Positions 1 to 10,113 of a stretch of DNA of 64,000 nucleotides are shown in pieces (the stretch's first letter is position 1; each line of letters starts with the position of its first letter). The DNA is taken from the NCBI GenBank assembly GCA_022457065.1, contig JAJGBQ010000004.1, positions 3,038,001-3,102,000 on the forward strand, written 5' to 3'. This stretch comes from Curvularia sp. ZM96. Lineage: Eukaryota > Ascomycota > Dothideomycetes > Pleosporales > Pleosporaceae. Position numbers and translations under genes: made by a program. The notes beneath the pieces were generated by a model, which saw nothing but the letters and a program-made list of their open reading frames with translations, had not been told where the DNA came from and made no database searches.

Positions 1-1730
1 AGCAGTCAAAGTACCATCGCATCACGTCGTACATCCCCGTTCCTCCAGCAAAGATACCGCCTGGCGCTACCAAACCTGAACAGTCGTCCTTCGCAATCTC
101 CATAACCTTACTCACCCCCGGCCTCCATGTGCCCTACTCGACGCCCAAGCCCACTCCCGAGGAGCCCAACCCCAAACCAAAAATCGTGGGCGGCCTGCCT
201 GGCCAGACCGGCGAGCGGGGCAAATACAGTCCCACGATAGCCCCGTACAAGCCCCTCACCACCTCGCCAAACGAGACAATTGCTGCCTACATATACTTCG
301 ACGGACGGGCAAAAGAGGAAGTCGCGACGCTTTTGCGCCGCGGCGAAGAGACTTGGGTCAATTCACGATGGGTCAGCGTGCCAGAGTCGGAAGGTGGGGG
401 ACTTGCAGAGCGCGAGTTTCTCTTCCGCGAGGTCGGCCTCGAGCGATGGCTCAACGGTCTCGATCTCGAGGGAAAAGACAAGGATGTAGCAGCAAAAATT
501 GAGCGGAGAAAGCAACGCCTGGAGAAGAAGCGGGCCAAGCGGAGAGAAGCCATGAACAGTAGTGACGAAGAAGACAAGAAGCCTTCGGGCAACGGCGTAC
601 TACGTTATAGCGAGAGCCAAGATGCGCCTGTCGAAGCACTTTCCGGAAACGACGAATTCTTCACTACCGACTCCGATTCCGACGACGAGCCTCCCATGCC
701 AGAGGCTGCAGGACAGATCAAGGTTGCCCTATTCCGCGTTTTAGCCTCTGGCGAGATCAAACGCGGCGAGTACTCGCCACAGTTCGATGCACATGACGAT
801 GACGAACAGAACGGAGGAGAGGGTGACGATATCGACCATACCACAAGTTTCGCGAAGCCAAAGACATTGGATCCCAAGTCCATCAGCACCCAGACTGTGA
901 CTGGCATAGATCCTCCGGACAAGCCCTACGCCGTTTTTACTTTCTTGTACCGTGGAGAGCGTACGTCTCCCCAAAGATAACGTGCTGCAATTTATAGTTC
1001 TGTAGCTAATCATGAGCAGGTCAATTGCGCAAGATGGGCATCCTAACCAGCAAAGACCAGTCCAAAGTAACATCACCAGCTGCGAAGCGGAAGTCGGGAA
1101 CGGTCGACTTTGGTAGCCTGAAACCTCTGAATGCAGACACCGGAACGAAAAACTTTGGCGGCTACCGAGAAACATCTCCAAAGTCCAAGAAGAAGAACCA
1201 AAACGCCATGGACAGTGACGCGGACGATGAGGACGACGTCAAGCTGGAAGAAATGGACGACGACAAAGATGTTGTCGATAAAGGTCTGCTCTCGCCAGAA
1301 GACGCCCTCAAACAGGGTGAACTTGCCGAGGGCGTACGCAAGATCAAGGTAATGCCGATCAGTGTCAGGGTAGAATACACGTGCTAACATGTTACAGCTC
1401 AAACGCCAGCATTCAGCAGAGCCAGTAGGCCGTCCTGCAGGCGCTACAGTATCAGACGCATCCGGATCCCCTCTCTCTGGCACACCGGCGCCTGACAACT
1501 CGGCAAACGAAGCCTCGTCCTCCGCTCCAGTGAACTCCCCCACGGAGCCCAGCTCTTCAAACTCGATTGCATCGCCCTTCAAGAAGCAGCGCGCCTCGCT
1601 GCCCGGATTTGACGAAACCGTCCGTAAAAGCCTTGGTCAAGCCTTGATGGGCGCCCAGAAAGAGCGAGGGCATTCGGACGGCAATATCCCTACCATTGAG
1701 ACAAAAATGGAAGAAGACGAAGAATTATAA
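1..1730 (+). CDS. DUF7918-type nuclear/unknown protein, 5' partial
   Basis: Reading frame is open from base 3, so the start lies outside the window. Spliced model: <3..960, 1020..1348, 1398..1730. Intron 1 (961-1019, GTACGT..CAG) joins the motif RGER to QLRKMGI; intron 2 (1349-1397) has a GCTAAC branch point and TTACAG acceptor. The visible part is about 540 residues. The first ~330 residues resemble the fungal DUF7918 family: a 'YIYFDGR' strand, an acidic/lysine-rich middle and the block 'PYAVFTFLYRGERQLRKMGI', which matches how that domain ends in proteins I know. The C-terminal half is low complexity (Asp/Glu, Ser/Pro rich), ending in 'KMEEDEEL'. No enzymatic motif is visible; function is unknown. 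Family call is from recall, not a search. Confidence 0.8.
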
Positions 1731-2179
1731 ACAAGGGGAAACAAAGAATATCCCCGGAGTGCATTTGGGTGGTGCAACGACTTGTTATCATATTTTGTCC
1801 TGACCTATTTGCGTATTATACAGTGACGTTGACAGCCACTCGACATCACAAGTCCCCGCATCGATACCAGCCAGGCTTCTATTGCATCCAAGGCGCATGT
1901 TTTGGACCGATCCGAAAAACGGTGGTGGCGGTAGTGGTGGGAGGCTTGGATACGAGTCTGAATGGGTTGATTTCTCTTCTTCTTTTTGGACTGGCGGACA
2001 AACACTTGTACATGATGAATATCTTCTTTTCCTTTTCCTTTGTTCGATGCCTCGGCCAATTACAAGACAGATGTGTGATGGTACAGCACAGTAGACGAAT
2101 GAGTATGATATTATGTGACAATGGTTTAATACACGCGTTTTGTGTTGGTATATGTCGTATTCAACGTGACAAGGACATC
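1731..2179. other. Intergenic, convergent gene ends
   Basis: Space between two convergent genes. It should contain both 3' untranslated regions. I see no coding frame with family resemblance and no repeat. Confidence 0.6.
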
Positions 2180-3130
2180 TTATTTCTGTACAGGTCGCCA
2201 CGAAGCTATGTCTAAGAGACTAGACACAGAGTCGACTTTCCTCTTCTTCCCGTCTTTCCCCTCCACTTCGATGCTTCGTACCCCTGGCTCTGACTCCACG
2301 GATTGACCGCGTTGCAAGAACAGAGCGCTCCACCCTGCTTCTCGAGCCCCAAAGTAGTCTTTATCGATATCATCTCCCACGTATAGTTTTTCGAAATCGC
2401 CGGCCTGTGAGTCTTTTTCTAACTGCCCTCCTCTTCCATTCTTAGTACTTGACAAAACGTCCGCCAGCATGTCTTCTGCTGCGGAAAATATGCGTGGATG
2501 CGGTTTCTCAAAACCAGCGTCATAGGATAGCACCACAAAGTCAATGTCGTCTTCACCGTGTGCATGTTCGCCAATTCTTTCTCGCGTCGAGGCATCCTCT
2601 TTGGAGCTTTTGGCATTGTAGCGTCTAGACGCGATCTTGAAACCAAAGGACGTCAGAATGCCTGGAACACGGTCGTCTGAGTTGGTGATGATGCCTGTGA
2701 TTGTTCTTTCCCAGGGCCAGAGGTCACCGGACTGCTGCTTCGCCAGTCGCAGTTTGTCAAAGAATGGGGCTACATCTGGGAATAACGAGTATCCTTTGCT
2801 TGACGAGTAGTGGTGAAGTAATTCTCTTGTGAGGCTTTCGGGGACTTTTTGACCTGGTTTGAGAAACGGGGAAAAGGCAGATTCGATGATGGTTCCCCAC
2901 CACTTTTCTGGGGATAAACCTGGGGTTTGTTTCCCGTAGTTGGGATGTTTTTGAGCTGTTTGCTTGAATGAAGATTTGAAGCTCGAGGCGAGAGATTGAG
3001 TAGAGGAGACGTTGATTCCATGGCGAGATGCCGCTTGTGCGTAGGCGGTAGGGATGGGAATACTGGGAGTGAATAGGGTGTCGAAGGCGTCGAGGCAGAG
3101 GAGCAGATTTTTCCGCTTCGAGGCTGACAT
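2180..3130 (-). CDS. HAD-superfamily hydrolase (HDHD3-like)
   Basis: Single exon, 316 residues. I chose the ATG at 3130 (protein MSASKRKN...); the upstream TTG in frame is not a credible start. HAD motif I is LDAFDTL (residues about 13-19), the DxxDTL form seen in the HDHD3/DREG-2 group. Motif II is TNSDDR (about residue 150), motif III the lysine in FEKPHPRIF (about 210) and motif IV GDDIDKDYFGA (about 255). All four catalytic motifs are present, so an active phosphatase or related hydrolase is likely; the substrate cannot be told from sequence. A cap region lies between motifs I and II. The gene is transcribed away from DPM1, with a 252-bp shared upstream region. Confidence 0.9.
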   Translation of the reverse strand: MSASKRKNLLLCLDAFDTLFTPSIPIPTAYAQAASRHGINVSSTQSLASSFKSSFKQTAQKHPNYGKQTPGLSPEKWWGTIIESAFSPFLKPGQKVPESLTRELLHHYSSSKGYSLFPDVAPFFDKLRLAKQQSGDLWPWERTITGIITNSDDRVPGILTSFGFKIASRRYNAKSSKEDASTRERIGEHAHGEDDIDFVVLSYDAGFEKPHPRIFSAAEDMLADVLSSTKNGRGGQLEKDSQAGDFEKLYVGDDIDKDYFGAREAGWSALFLQRGQSVESEPGVRSIEVEGKDGKKRKVDSVSSLLDIASWRPVQK

Positions 3131-3382
3131 TTTCAAATTGACTTAAGAAATTTGCAACCCAAAAAGTCGGTTGCTTTGCTTGGTTACTATGCAAGACTGA
3201 TTATCTACACCTGGTAGTGCGGTTGCGGCGACAGGACATGGACTAAACGGGTTAGGTCAGGGTCCTCCCCGTAGCAATGCAATGCGGACACGATCACCTC
3301 GGCGATCATCCCTCGACCTCCAACGCCCACAACGCTCAACCACAGTCGCTCGTTCACCAATTCGCACTACAATACCCCCAAC

Positions 3383-4177
3383 ATGGCACCCGAGGCGAAC
3401 AAGAACAAGTACTCTGTACTTCTACCCACCTACAATGAGCGCCGCAACCTCCCCATAATAACATGGCTGCTGGCTAAGACATTCACGGAGAAGTGCGTCA
3501 CTTACAACCCTCCTTCCCTTGTGGCTCTCACCCTTGCTAACAATTGCACTTGCAGCAACCTCGAGTGGGAACTCATCATCGTTGACGACGGCTCCCCTGA
3601 CGGCACCCAAGAAGTCGCTGCCCAGCTCCAAAAAGTCTACGGTCCCGAACACATTCAAATCCGCGCGCGTGCAGGCAAACTCGGTCTCGGAACGGCCTAT
3701 GTCCACGGTCTACAGTTCGCAACTGGCAACTTTGTCATCATCATGGACGCCGATTTCTCCCATCACCCCAAGTTTATCGCCCCTATGATTGCGCTCCAAA
3801 AGACAAAGAACTACGATATCGTCACCGGAACTCGGTATGCAGGCAACGGCGGCGTGTATGGATGGGACCTTAAGCGCAAGTTTGTCAGTAGGGGCGCAAA
3901 CCTGTTCGCCGATACCGTGCTCAGGCCTGGCGTGAGTGACCTCACGGGCTCGTTCAGGCTGTACAAGAAGGAGGTGCTGCAGAAGGTCATCAGAAGTACG
4001 GAGAGCAAGGGATACACTTTCCAGATGGAAATGATGGTGCGCGCAAAGGCCATGGGCTGCACAGTTGGTGAAGTCCCCATTTCCTTTGTTGATCGTCTCT
4101 ATGGCGAGAGCAAGCTTGGTGGCGACGAGATTGTCGAGTATGCCAAGGGTGTCTTGAATCTGTGGTTGAAGGTTTAG
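3383..4177 (+). CDS. DPM1: Dolichol-phosphate mannosyltransferase catalytic subunit
   Basis: Transfers mannose from GDP-mannose to dolichyl phosphate at the ER membrane, feeding N-glycosylation, O-mannosylation and GPI anchors. Model: 3383..3492 joined to 3556..4177, 243 residues. The uninterrupted frame carries a 63-nt intron (3493-3555, GTGCGT..TTGCAG, branch CTTGCTAAC) that has no stop; removing it restores FTENNLEWELIIVDDGSPDG, the expected GT2 context. Motifs: LPTYNERRNLP near the N terminus, VDDGSPDGT, the DAD metal site in IMDADFSHHP, and the family block TGSFRLYKK. There is no C-terminal membrane anchor, so it is the short type that normally needs DPM2/DPM3 partners. Homology is unmistakable. 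Confidence 0.95.
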   Translation: MAPEANKNKYSVLLPTYNERRNLPIITWLLAKTFTEKCVTYNPPSLVALTLANNCTCSNLEWELIIVDDGSPDGTQEVAAQLQKVYGPEHIQIRARAGKLGLGTAYVHGLQFATGNFVIIMDADFSHHPKFIAPMIALQKTKNYDIVTGTRYAGNGGVYGWDLKRKFVSRGANLFADTVLRPGVSDLTGSFRLYKKEVLQKVIRSTESKGYTFQMEMMVRAKAMGCTVGEVPISFVDRLYGESKLGGDEIVEYAKGVLNLWLKV

Positions 4178-4554
4178 GGTGGGAACAGGTTTCACGGCGT
4201 TAGCATAGCGTGGGAATGGTCTAAAGATATCCTGGACTGGCTGAGAGACACAACGCTACACTTGAATCTTTCTTTGTTTGTGTTGATATAACTTTTTAAA
4301 TGATAATCTTCGACGCCATCGGTCCTTTTCTTCTTCCAACTGCATCTTGATCTTTTCGATGTGCATTTTGTTAAAAAGACACTATTGGTGTTTGCGTTAC
4401 ATGTAGTAGTGGTACATCAGATTCATTACACACTACATCTTCGGTACATTTCAGACAGAGACACATCAATGGCGTCTCTCAACATATCATAACAGAAGCA
4501 TAACTGCAAAGGCATTAGGTATTCCCCATCTCTCTCACCCCGAACCCTCCCTCG
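4178..4554. other. Intergenic, convergent gene ends
   Basis: Between convergent DPM1 and the coiled-coil gene. T-rich stretches suit 3' ends; nothing else is seen. Confidence 0.5.
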
Positions 4555-5112
4555 TTACGCCACAAACCCCATCTCCCTGACAACCTCCTCGAAACTCCTC
4601 AATTCTCTCTTCATCTCCTCACACGCCGCTTTCTTCTCTTCCATTTCTCGCTTTAAGACGTCAACTGTGGCACTCATTCCTTGTATCGCATCGAGCAGCG
4701 CAAGCGTCGTGTCCAATGTCTCCATGTGCATGGTCGTGGCGGTGTTGGCTTCCTCGATCACAGCGTGCAAGAGGTTGCGAATGCTGAATGTGGGAGGAGA
4801 GGAGTCTTTCTGTGTGATGTGCATGGGAATGTTGGTTGTGTGTATTGTTTCGGTGTCGGAGGAGCAAGAGGACGAGCACGAATTGGTGTCGCGCCTTGTG
4901 TTTGATTGTGCTTCGACTTGGACAGGGAGTTCGGCGACTGGTGCATCTTGTGCTTCTGAAGAATATGCAGAAGCGGTTCTGGCTGTGTTTTCGGTCGGTT
5001 CATCAGCCAGTAATGGATCATTGTCGTCGCCCGTATGGGGTGCGGCCTTCTTGGACTTGGTGGAAAGTAGGCCGCGTTTGAAGATATGGCGGAGCAAGCT
5101 TTCCTGCGCCAT
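4555..5112 (-). CDS. Hypothetical protein with C-terminal coiled coil
   Basis: Single exon, 185 residues, ATG at 5112. The first ~100 residues are polar and Ser/Thr-rich and contain a serine run (SCSSSCSSD). Residues about 115-180 are predicted helical with heptad-like spacing (alternating Leu/Met/Val and Glu/Lys: DVLKREMEEKKAACEEMKR), a likely coiled coil. I recognise no family, signal peptide or membrane segment. The composition and clean frame suggest a real gene rather than a shadow frame, but there is no homology evidence. Confidence 0.6.
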   Translation of the reverse strand: MAQESLLRHIFKRGLLSTKSKKAAPHTGDDNDPLLADEPTENTARTASAYSSEAQDAPVAELPVQVEAQSNTRRDTNSCSSSCSSDTETIHTTNIPMHITQKDSSPPTFSIRNLLHAVIEEANTATTMHMETLDTTLALLDAIQGMSATVDVLKREMEEKKAACEEMKRELRSFEEVVREMGFVA

Positions 5113-5503
5113 TGTGTAATTATCTCTGCGTTGCTTTGGTATTCGAATGGCGATAAGCTATTGATTTCGGTTTGTATAATGAACGATTTCAGAGTCGAGT
5201 GTTTGCGGTGGGCGGGCGAAGTGCTCGTCCAGGGAGACTAGAGCGTTTGCGCACACTGGATCAAGGCACGTCATGGTAAACCAAAATTCACAGTAATTCA
5301 ATTGGGAAAGACTGCCTGAACCTAAATATGATCGGACTCTGAGTTGGTCACAAAGCAAGACAAGTCATATCATTCGATGCGCACTATCAATTGCACTGTC
5401 AGAGGATGGAAACTGTATTCCGATTCGTATCTAGGCTTTTACTAGCATTTAGCAAGGTTAAAAAAGACGCTGGAAGCAAGCGTATGTGAGCTGCAGCAGC
5501 TAA
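5113..5503. other. Intergenic
   Basis: No coding frame with support. It contains the start side of the coiled-coil gene and the 3' side of the small cysteine-rich gene, both minus strand. Confidence 0.5.
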
Positions 5504-5986
5504 CTAAATTGCCGGATTACAAAATCCGTAAGTACCGGAGCCATACCAACGGCGGCAGCAATTGTGATCCCAATCGCCCGGGGTGACTCCATCTGGCACA
5601 TGACAATAGAAACCTCCCCGGCCCCTGAAGTTAGGTGTATTTACCAAGTATCCTAAATTGGATTAGTGAGTGAGGTCCATTACGTTGCGTGGCTAGGCTA
5701 TGATGTTTTGCGCCAGGCAGACGTACCTTTATTGCGCAAACAGCAATTTCTTGTCCGACCAGCCATTGATTGATCTCCTGAAGACGTTGGCGCCTGCATC
5801 CGTTGGCATATTGTCATGACACACAGATAATTAAATGAGACTTACCATACAAACGCATCCGAGGCCTCGTACAGTGGATTTGGCGTTCACAATGGAAGCG
5901 CCTGCGGCAAAAGCATGATAAGCTAAGAGAAATTCAATGTGGTAGTGTAATACAGAGTGAGTAGACTTACTGGCGTTGACAATAGG
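5504..5986 (-). CDS. Small cysteine-rich protein, intron-rich, start not resolved
   Basis: Not visible as one ORF. Minus-strand exons 5971..5986 (tentative), 5846..5901, 5727..5793 and 5504..5652 join in frame with introns of 69, 52 and 74 nt, each with a GTAAGT/GTACGT donor and CAG or TAG acceptor; the last intron has a CACTAATCC branch. The mature-looking part is about 89 residues, ends in ..GFCNPAI and a TAG, and has eight cysteines in the order CVC, CC, C, CC, C, with aromatic and Gly residues between. That looks like a disulfide-rich secreted protein. I could not find a convincing signal-peptide exon upstream: the frame hits TAG at 5987-5989 and candidate donors at 6090 lead to stops. 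Either the first exon is missed or the gene is broken. No family recognised. Confidence 0.45.
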
Positions 5987-6590
5987 CTACCAAAGACGCT
6001 GGGTCTGATACAAATACAAGTAGTGATGTCTTGGAGTACTGCTTCCTACGCCCAGACTATGGAAGCGGACCGAATACTATACGAACTTACACTGTGATGC
6101 TCTACTATGCGGGGAATTCAACATACGTGAGCCAGCATTTTTACACGATCTGAGTAATACGGGAACTGGCGGAAACCGGCAGGAATTACTGAGGGATATG
6201 GACATGGACGGCACCACGGTACACCAGCACGTTGGGTTGAAGAGTTGCGCCCAGGGCTCTGGTCCTGAGAGTCTACGCCAGGATCTACGTTGAGCATGGA
6301 AGACCAGCATCAATCGTATTTCTGTTAACCAGGTCATCCCTCTCAGCCACGTCTTGGAAATTTGTGAAGAAACACCTTGATTTTTCTCAGCAGTGCTGTG
6401 GAACCTGTCCTCCCTTTACACAAACCGTAAACTATCGATGCGATATCTGAAAATTATTATACAAGAAAATTGGGCAAGAAATGATGAGAAAAAGACGGAA
6501 AAAAAGACAAAAAAGACAAAGGAAAGATAGAGAGAGACAAAAAGAAAAGCCAAACAGTAAAGGAAGGAAAACGATGCCACCCATCCACAT
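5987..6590. other. Gap between cysteine-rich gene and TmpL-like 3' end
   Basis: May hold the missing first exon of the small cysteine-rich gene. The stretch 6480-6570 is almost pure purine on the plus strand (pyrimidine on the minus strand), downstream of the TmpL-like stop, and probably lies in its 3' untranslated region. Confidence 0.5.
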
Positions 6591-9500
6591 CTACGAGTCG
6601 AAGATGGCTCCATACGCTGGAATACCCCTGCTCTCCATATCGTATACAATCTTGGTAGTAAACTTCTTGTTGCTGATAACACACACAGCCTCTGCACCGC
6701 TCTCCTTCCAGAGTTGATACGCTAGCAAGGACATGTTGGGTTTCCCTTGTTTCCTAGTGTTCCAGATTACTGCGTGCGAGTCGGTGGCCTTCACACTATC
6801 CACGATCTCTTGACCAAAAGTTTCTTCAGGGTTGGGCGCAGTCCATAGGATACGACAAGGTACTTTCTGAGCCAGAATCACGGCCAAGCACGGCCCGATA
6901 CCTGAGCCTGTTGCAACCAGTACCACAGACTTGAATAGGGTAGCTATACGCAACACACCACAGGTCGGGATACCGCGAACGTAGATATGGGTTGGTGCGC
7001 GTTCAATTGTGCGCCCGGTAAAATCGCCCGCGCGGCTTACAATGAGCGAGAACCCTTTGCCATTGGGATTGGTGATGGTGGCGAAGCCATGCCTACAGAT
7101 AGCTCAGTTAGTGATGCTCCGATAGAAAGACACAAAAGAAAAGCCCAATGCCAAGTTGACGTACCAATCGACCAACGGACGTTCCGCAAGTCTTACAGCG
7201 GTTCCGACAACAGGTGTTGTGTAGTCGAACCAAAGTCGGACAGCATGGTTCGAAAGAACCTCAGAGCGGACAGGTACTTTACGTAGAAACAGCCATGGGA
7301 AGATGATAGCTGCTGTAGCGATAGAGAGAAGCCAGATGGAAGGAGCCCGCAAAAAGGCAGCCGATGCTGTCAGTGACGGGTTGAGGTCCTTGGTAGCGAG
7401 GAAAGTGAGGGCCCAAAGTAATCCAAGGCAGGTCCAACCGCCGAAGCGGTGGGTCATCTCCCAAGCATTGTGATATTTGGCGCGGAAGGTCGGATGAGAC
7501 GTTGCTCCAATAGCGAGCAGAATGACGAGAGCGACCTCTGACAGTACGACCGGGGCTACCGAAATTCGGCGAAGGTGTGCGGGCTTTGCTAAGTCGAAAC
7601 TGCTATCTATAGTGAAGATGAAGTGCCACATGATTGCTGCCATAGCACACCCGCTGTGGATACCGCCAATGTGAAAGACCCTTGCACAATGACGGCGTAT
7701 AGCTAGGGGAAAGCATGTCTGGAGTTCAACGTCAGTGACTAAGTTCTTGATGCTCGCGCAAGACTCAACTTACTGGAACTGAGCAGAAAACGGTAAACAA
7801 AAGATTGATGACTGGTTCCGAACGCATCAAAACTGCAACGACGAGGTTAGAGGCAGTAGCCAGAGCCAAGTCTGACAAGATATCCCGATTTTGTCCGATC
7901 CTTCGATGCAGCAAAAAGGCCGCAATCGCAATGTTTGCTATTATGACCACTGAAAGGAAACGTCGGTACAGAATGAAAGCGCGATGTCGAAGCCAGCGCA
8001 GACCATGGTGACTGTGCTTTGGCGGTAGGGCTTCCGGCACCTTTTCCAGGAACTCTTCGACAGAGCCGCTATGCTGAGATGCACTGCTGGTGATGGTGAT
8101 AGCCATCTTTTCTGGATCCTTCGAAGAATCGGTGGAGAATGCCATGGAAGAACAACTCTTCACTGTAAAACCAATGGAAGATTGTTTAGGAGTTGTAGGA
8201 GATTCTGCAATGGTAGAATCGTCCTTGGACTGTTCTGTAGTCATCGCTCGTAGCGCTTTCCGGTCGACCTTCCCGTTGTTGGTAAGCGGTATTGCGTCAA
8301 CCTGCAACCACTTTTCTGGAACAGAGTAGTAAGGCAAATGCTTCCGTGTGAAAGCTTCGAGATCTGCTTGGTCAACAGGGCCCTGAGCTGCGTAGAATGC
8401 GCAAAGGACGTTTTCAACAAGCATGGCTGTGCCTCGCCTTACGTTCGGGAACGACTGGTTCCGTTAGCAATCTGAAGAGACGCACAAGATGAAATTGTTT
8501 TTACCTCAACGACACTGGTGATTCCATCGAGTTCAACACGGAAACCCTGTCAAAGTTAGTTGTGCCAAGCCTTTTGATCAGTGTATCTACTACCTTAATT
8601 TTTACTTGGTCGTCCTCGCGACCGAGCATATCAAGCGAGCCGTCTTCTCTCCATCGCGCAATATCACCGGTGTTGAACATCTTTGATCTGTGATATGTGA
8701 GTACAGAATGAGGAGAGCAGGGTGCGTATAACAAACCCATTCTCGAGGAACTTGTCCAGTTTATAGCGACGAGATGTTAGTTCGGGCAAGTTGATGTAAC
8801 CTCGAGTTACGCCCGCTCCGCCAACCCACATTGTCCCCTTTTGTCCGCTAGGAACGGGCTGCTCATTTTCGTCGAGAATGTAGCAGGTGGTGTTGGGCAA
8901 AGGTTTTCCAATGGATAATGGTTGCCCTGGCGTATGTCGGTGTGCTGTGTTCAATATGGTGATTTCTGTCGGCCCACAGATGTTGTAGAAGCATGCACCT
9001 TCAGCCCACTCGTCTGCCAGCCTGCAAAGAATTTAGCACAGCCTGTAAACTGGTCAAACAATCACTACTTACGCCTTTGGACAAGGTTCACCACCAGTCA
9101 CGACATATTTAATGCCAGGGAAAGACTGTCTTCGATACTTGGATAGAATAGATGGCGTAGAGATGAGGGTGTCGACCTATAAACGATTAGTCCATCGGCT
9201 GATGATGGCTTCCTATTGTGTTGACTTACCTCCTTAAGTGTAGCTGTCCAGTCTGAGCCTCGCATGTACAAGGTACCACCATTCATAAGACACGCAAGTA
9301 TCTCCCACGCCCCTAGATCATCGTTAGATAGTTCATAGAATTGTGGTATAGGAACGTACCCATATCGAATGCAACACTCAGTACTTGGGCAACCCTCGAT
9401 CCCACCGTAATGTTAAGTCGAGCAGGCTCCAACAAAAGTGCGTTGGTGACGTTTGCATGCATCACATCAACACCTTTGGGTGTGCCAGTGCTGCCTAGTC

Positions 9501-10113
9501 GAAAAATGTAAGTTAATGTAAGAGTGACGCCGCGCTCCAGCTTACCAGATGTATATATGGCGTATGCACCATCGTAACGCGAAACCTGAACCGATGGACG
9601 CGTGGAAGGGAAAGATGCTCCAACATCATTGTCCAAAGCAACAATAACGGAATCTTCCCTAGCAATCTTTGCTGTTCTCTCCCAGAACTTGGGAAGACAA
9701 AGAACAAAGCGTGCACCAGAGTCGGTAAGTATGTGTGTCAGGGCAACCTCAGATGCCACTCCTCCATCGACCGGCACGTATTGACATCCAGCTTTTAGAA
9801 TGGCAAATATACCGACCAGCATTTCAAACGATCTCTGTACAACGAGGCATACTCGTTGCTTTGGTGTAAGCCCTGCATGTATGAGACGATTGGCGAGACG
9901 GTTTGCAGCTTCATCGAGCTGTTGGTATGAAATAGAACGGCCAGAGAAAGTAGCAGCAGTGACAGTGGGGTGCGCATCCACGATTTTCTCGAAAGCCTCG
10001 TGTACCAAAGAATGTGGAACTGGCACGGTGGGTCCTTTCCCAAACCTTGATATCCGTATGCGATCTTCCTCGGGAAGGCATGAGGTTGCATGAAAGCATG
10101 TGTTCGACTCCAT
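6591..10113 (-). CDS. TmpL-like protein: AMP-binding domain, membrane helices, NAD(P)-binding domain
   Basis: Ten exons: 10113..9546, 9494..9360, 9312..9230, 9176..9073, 9021..8737, 8687..8594, 8546..8505, 8454..7774, 7718..7165, 7092..6591; they sum to 1015 residues. Residues 1-~560 form an adenylation domain with core motifs YTSGSTGTPKG, NICGPTE, FNTGDIARW, GREDDQVKIKGFRVEL and the catalytic-lysine motif NNGKVDRKAL. A Ser-rich linker follows, with no carrier-protein LGxxS site. Then come about six hydrophobic helices containing HIGGIHSG and EMTHRFGGW, and a C-terminal reductase-like part with VATGSGIGP. This order is that of TmpL, described in Alternaria and Aspergillus as a redox-homeostasis membrane protein; orthology versus paralogy is not settled. 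Intron 1 (9495-9545, 51 nt) is in frame without stops. Confidence 0.88.
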
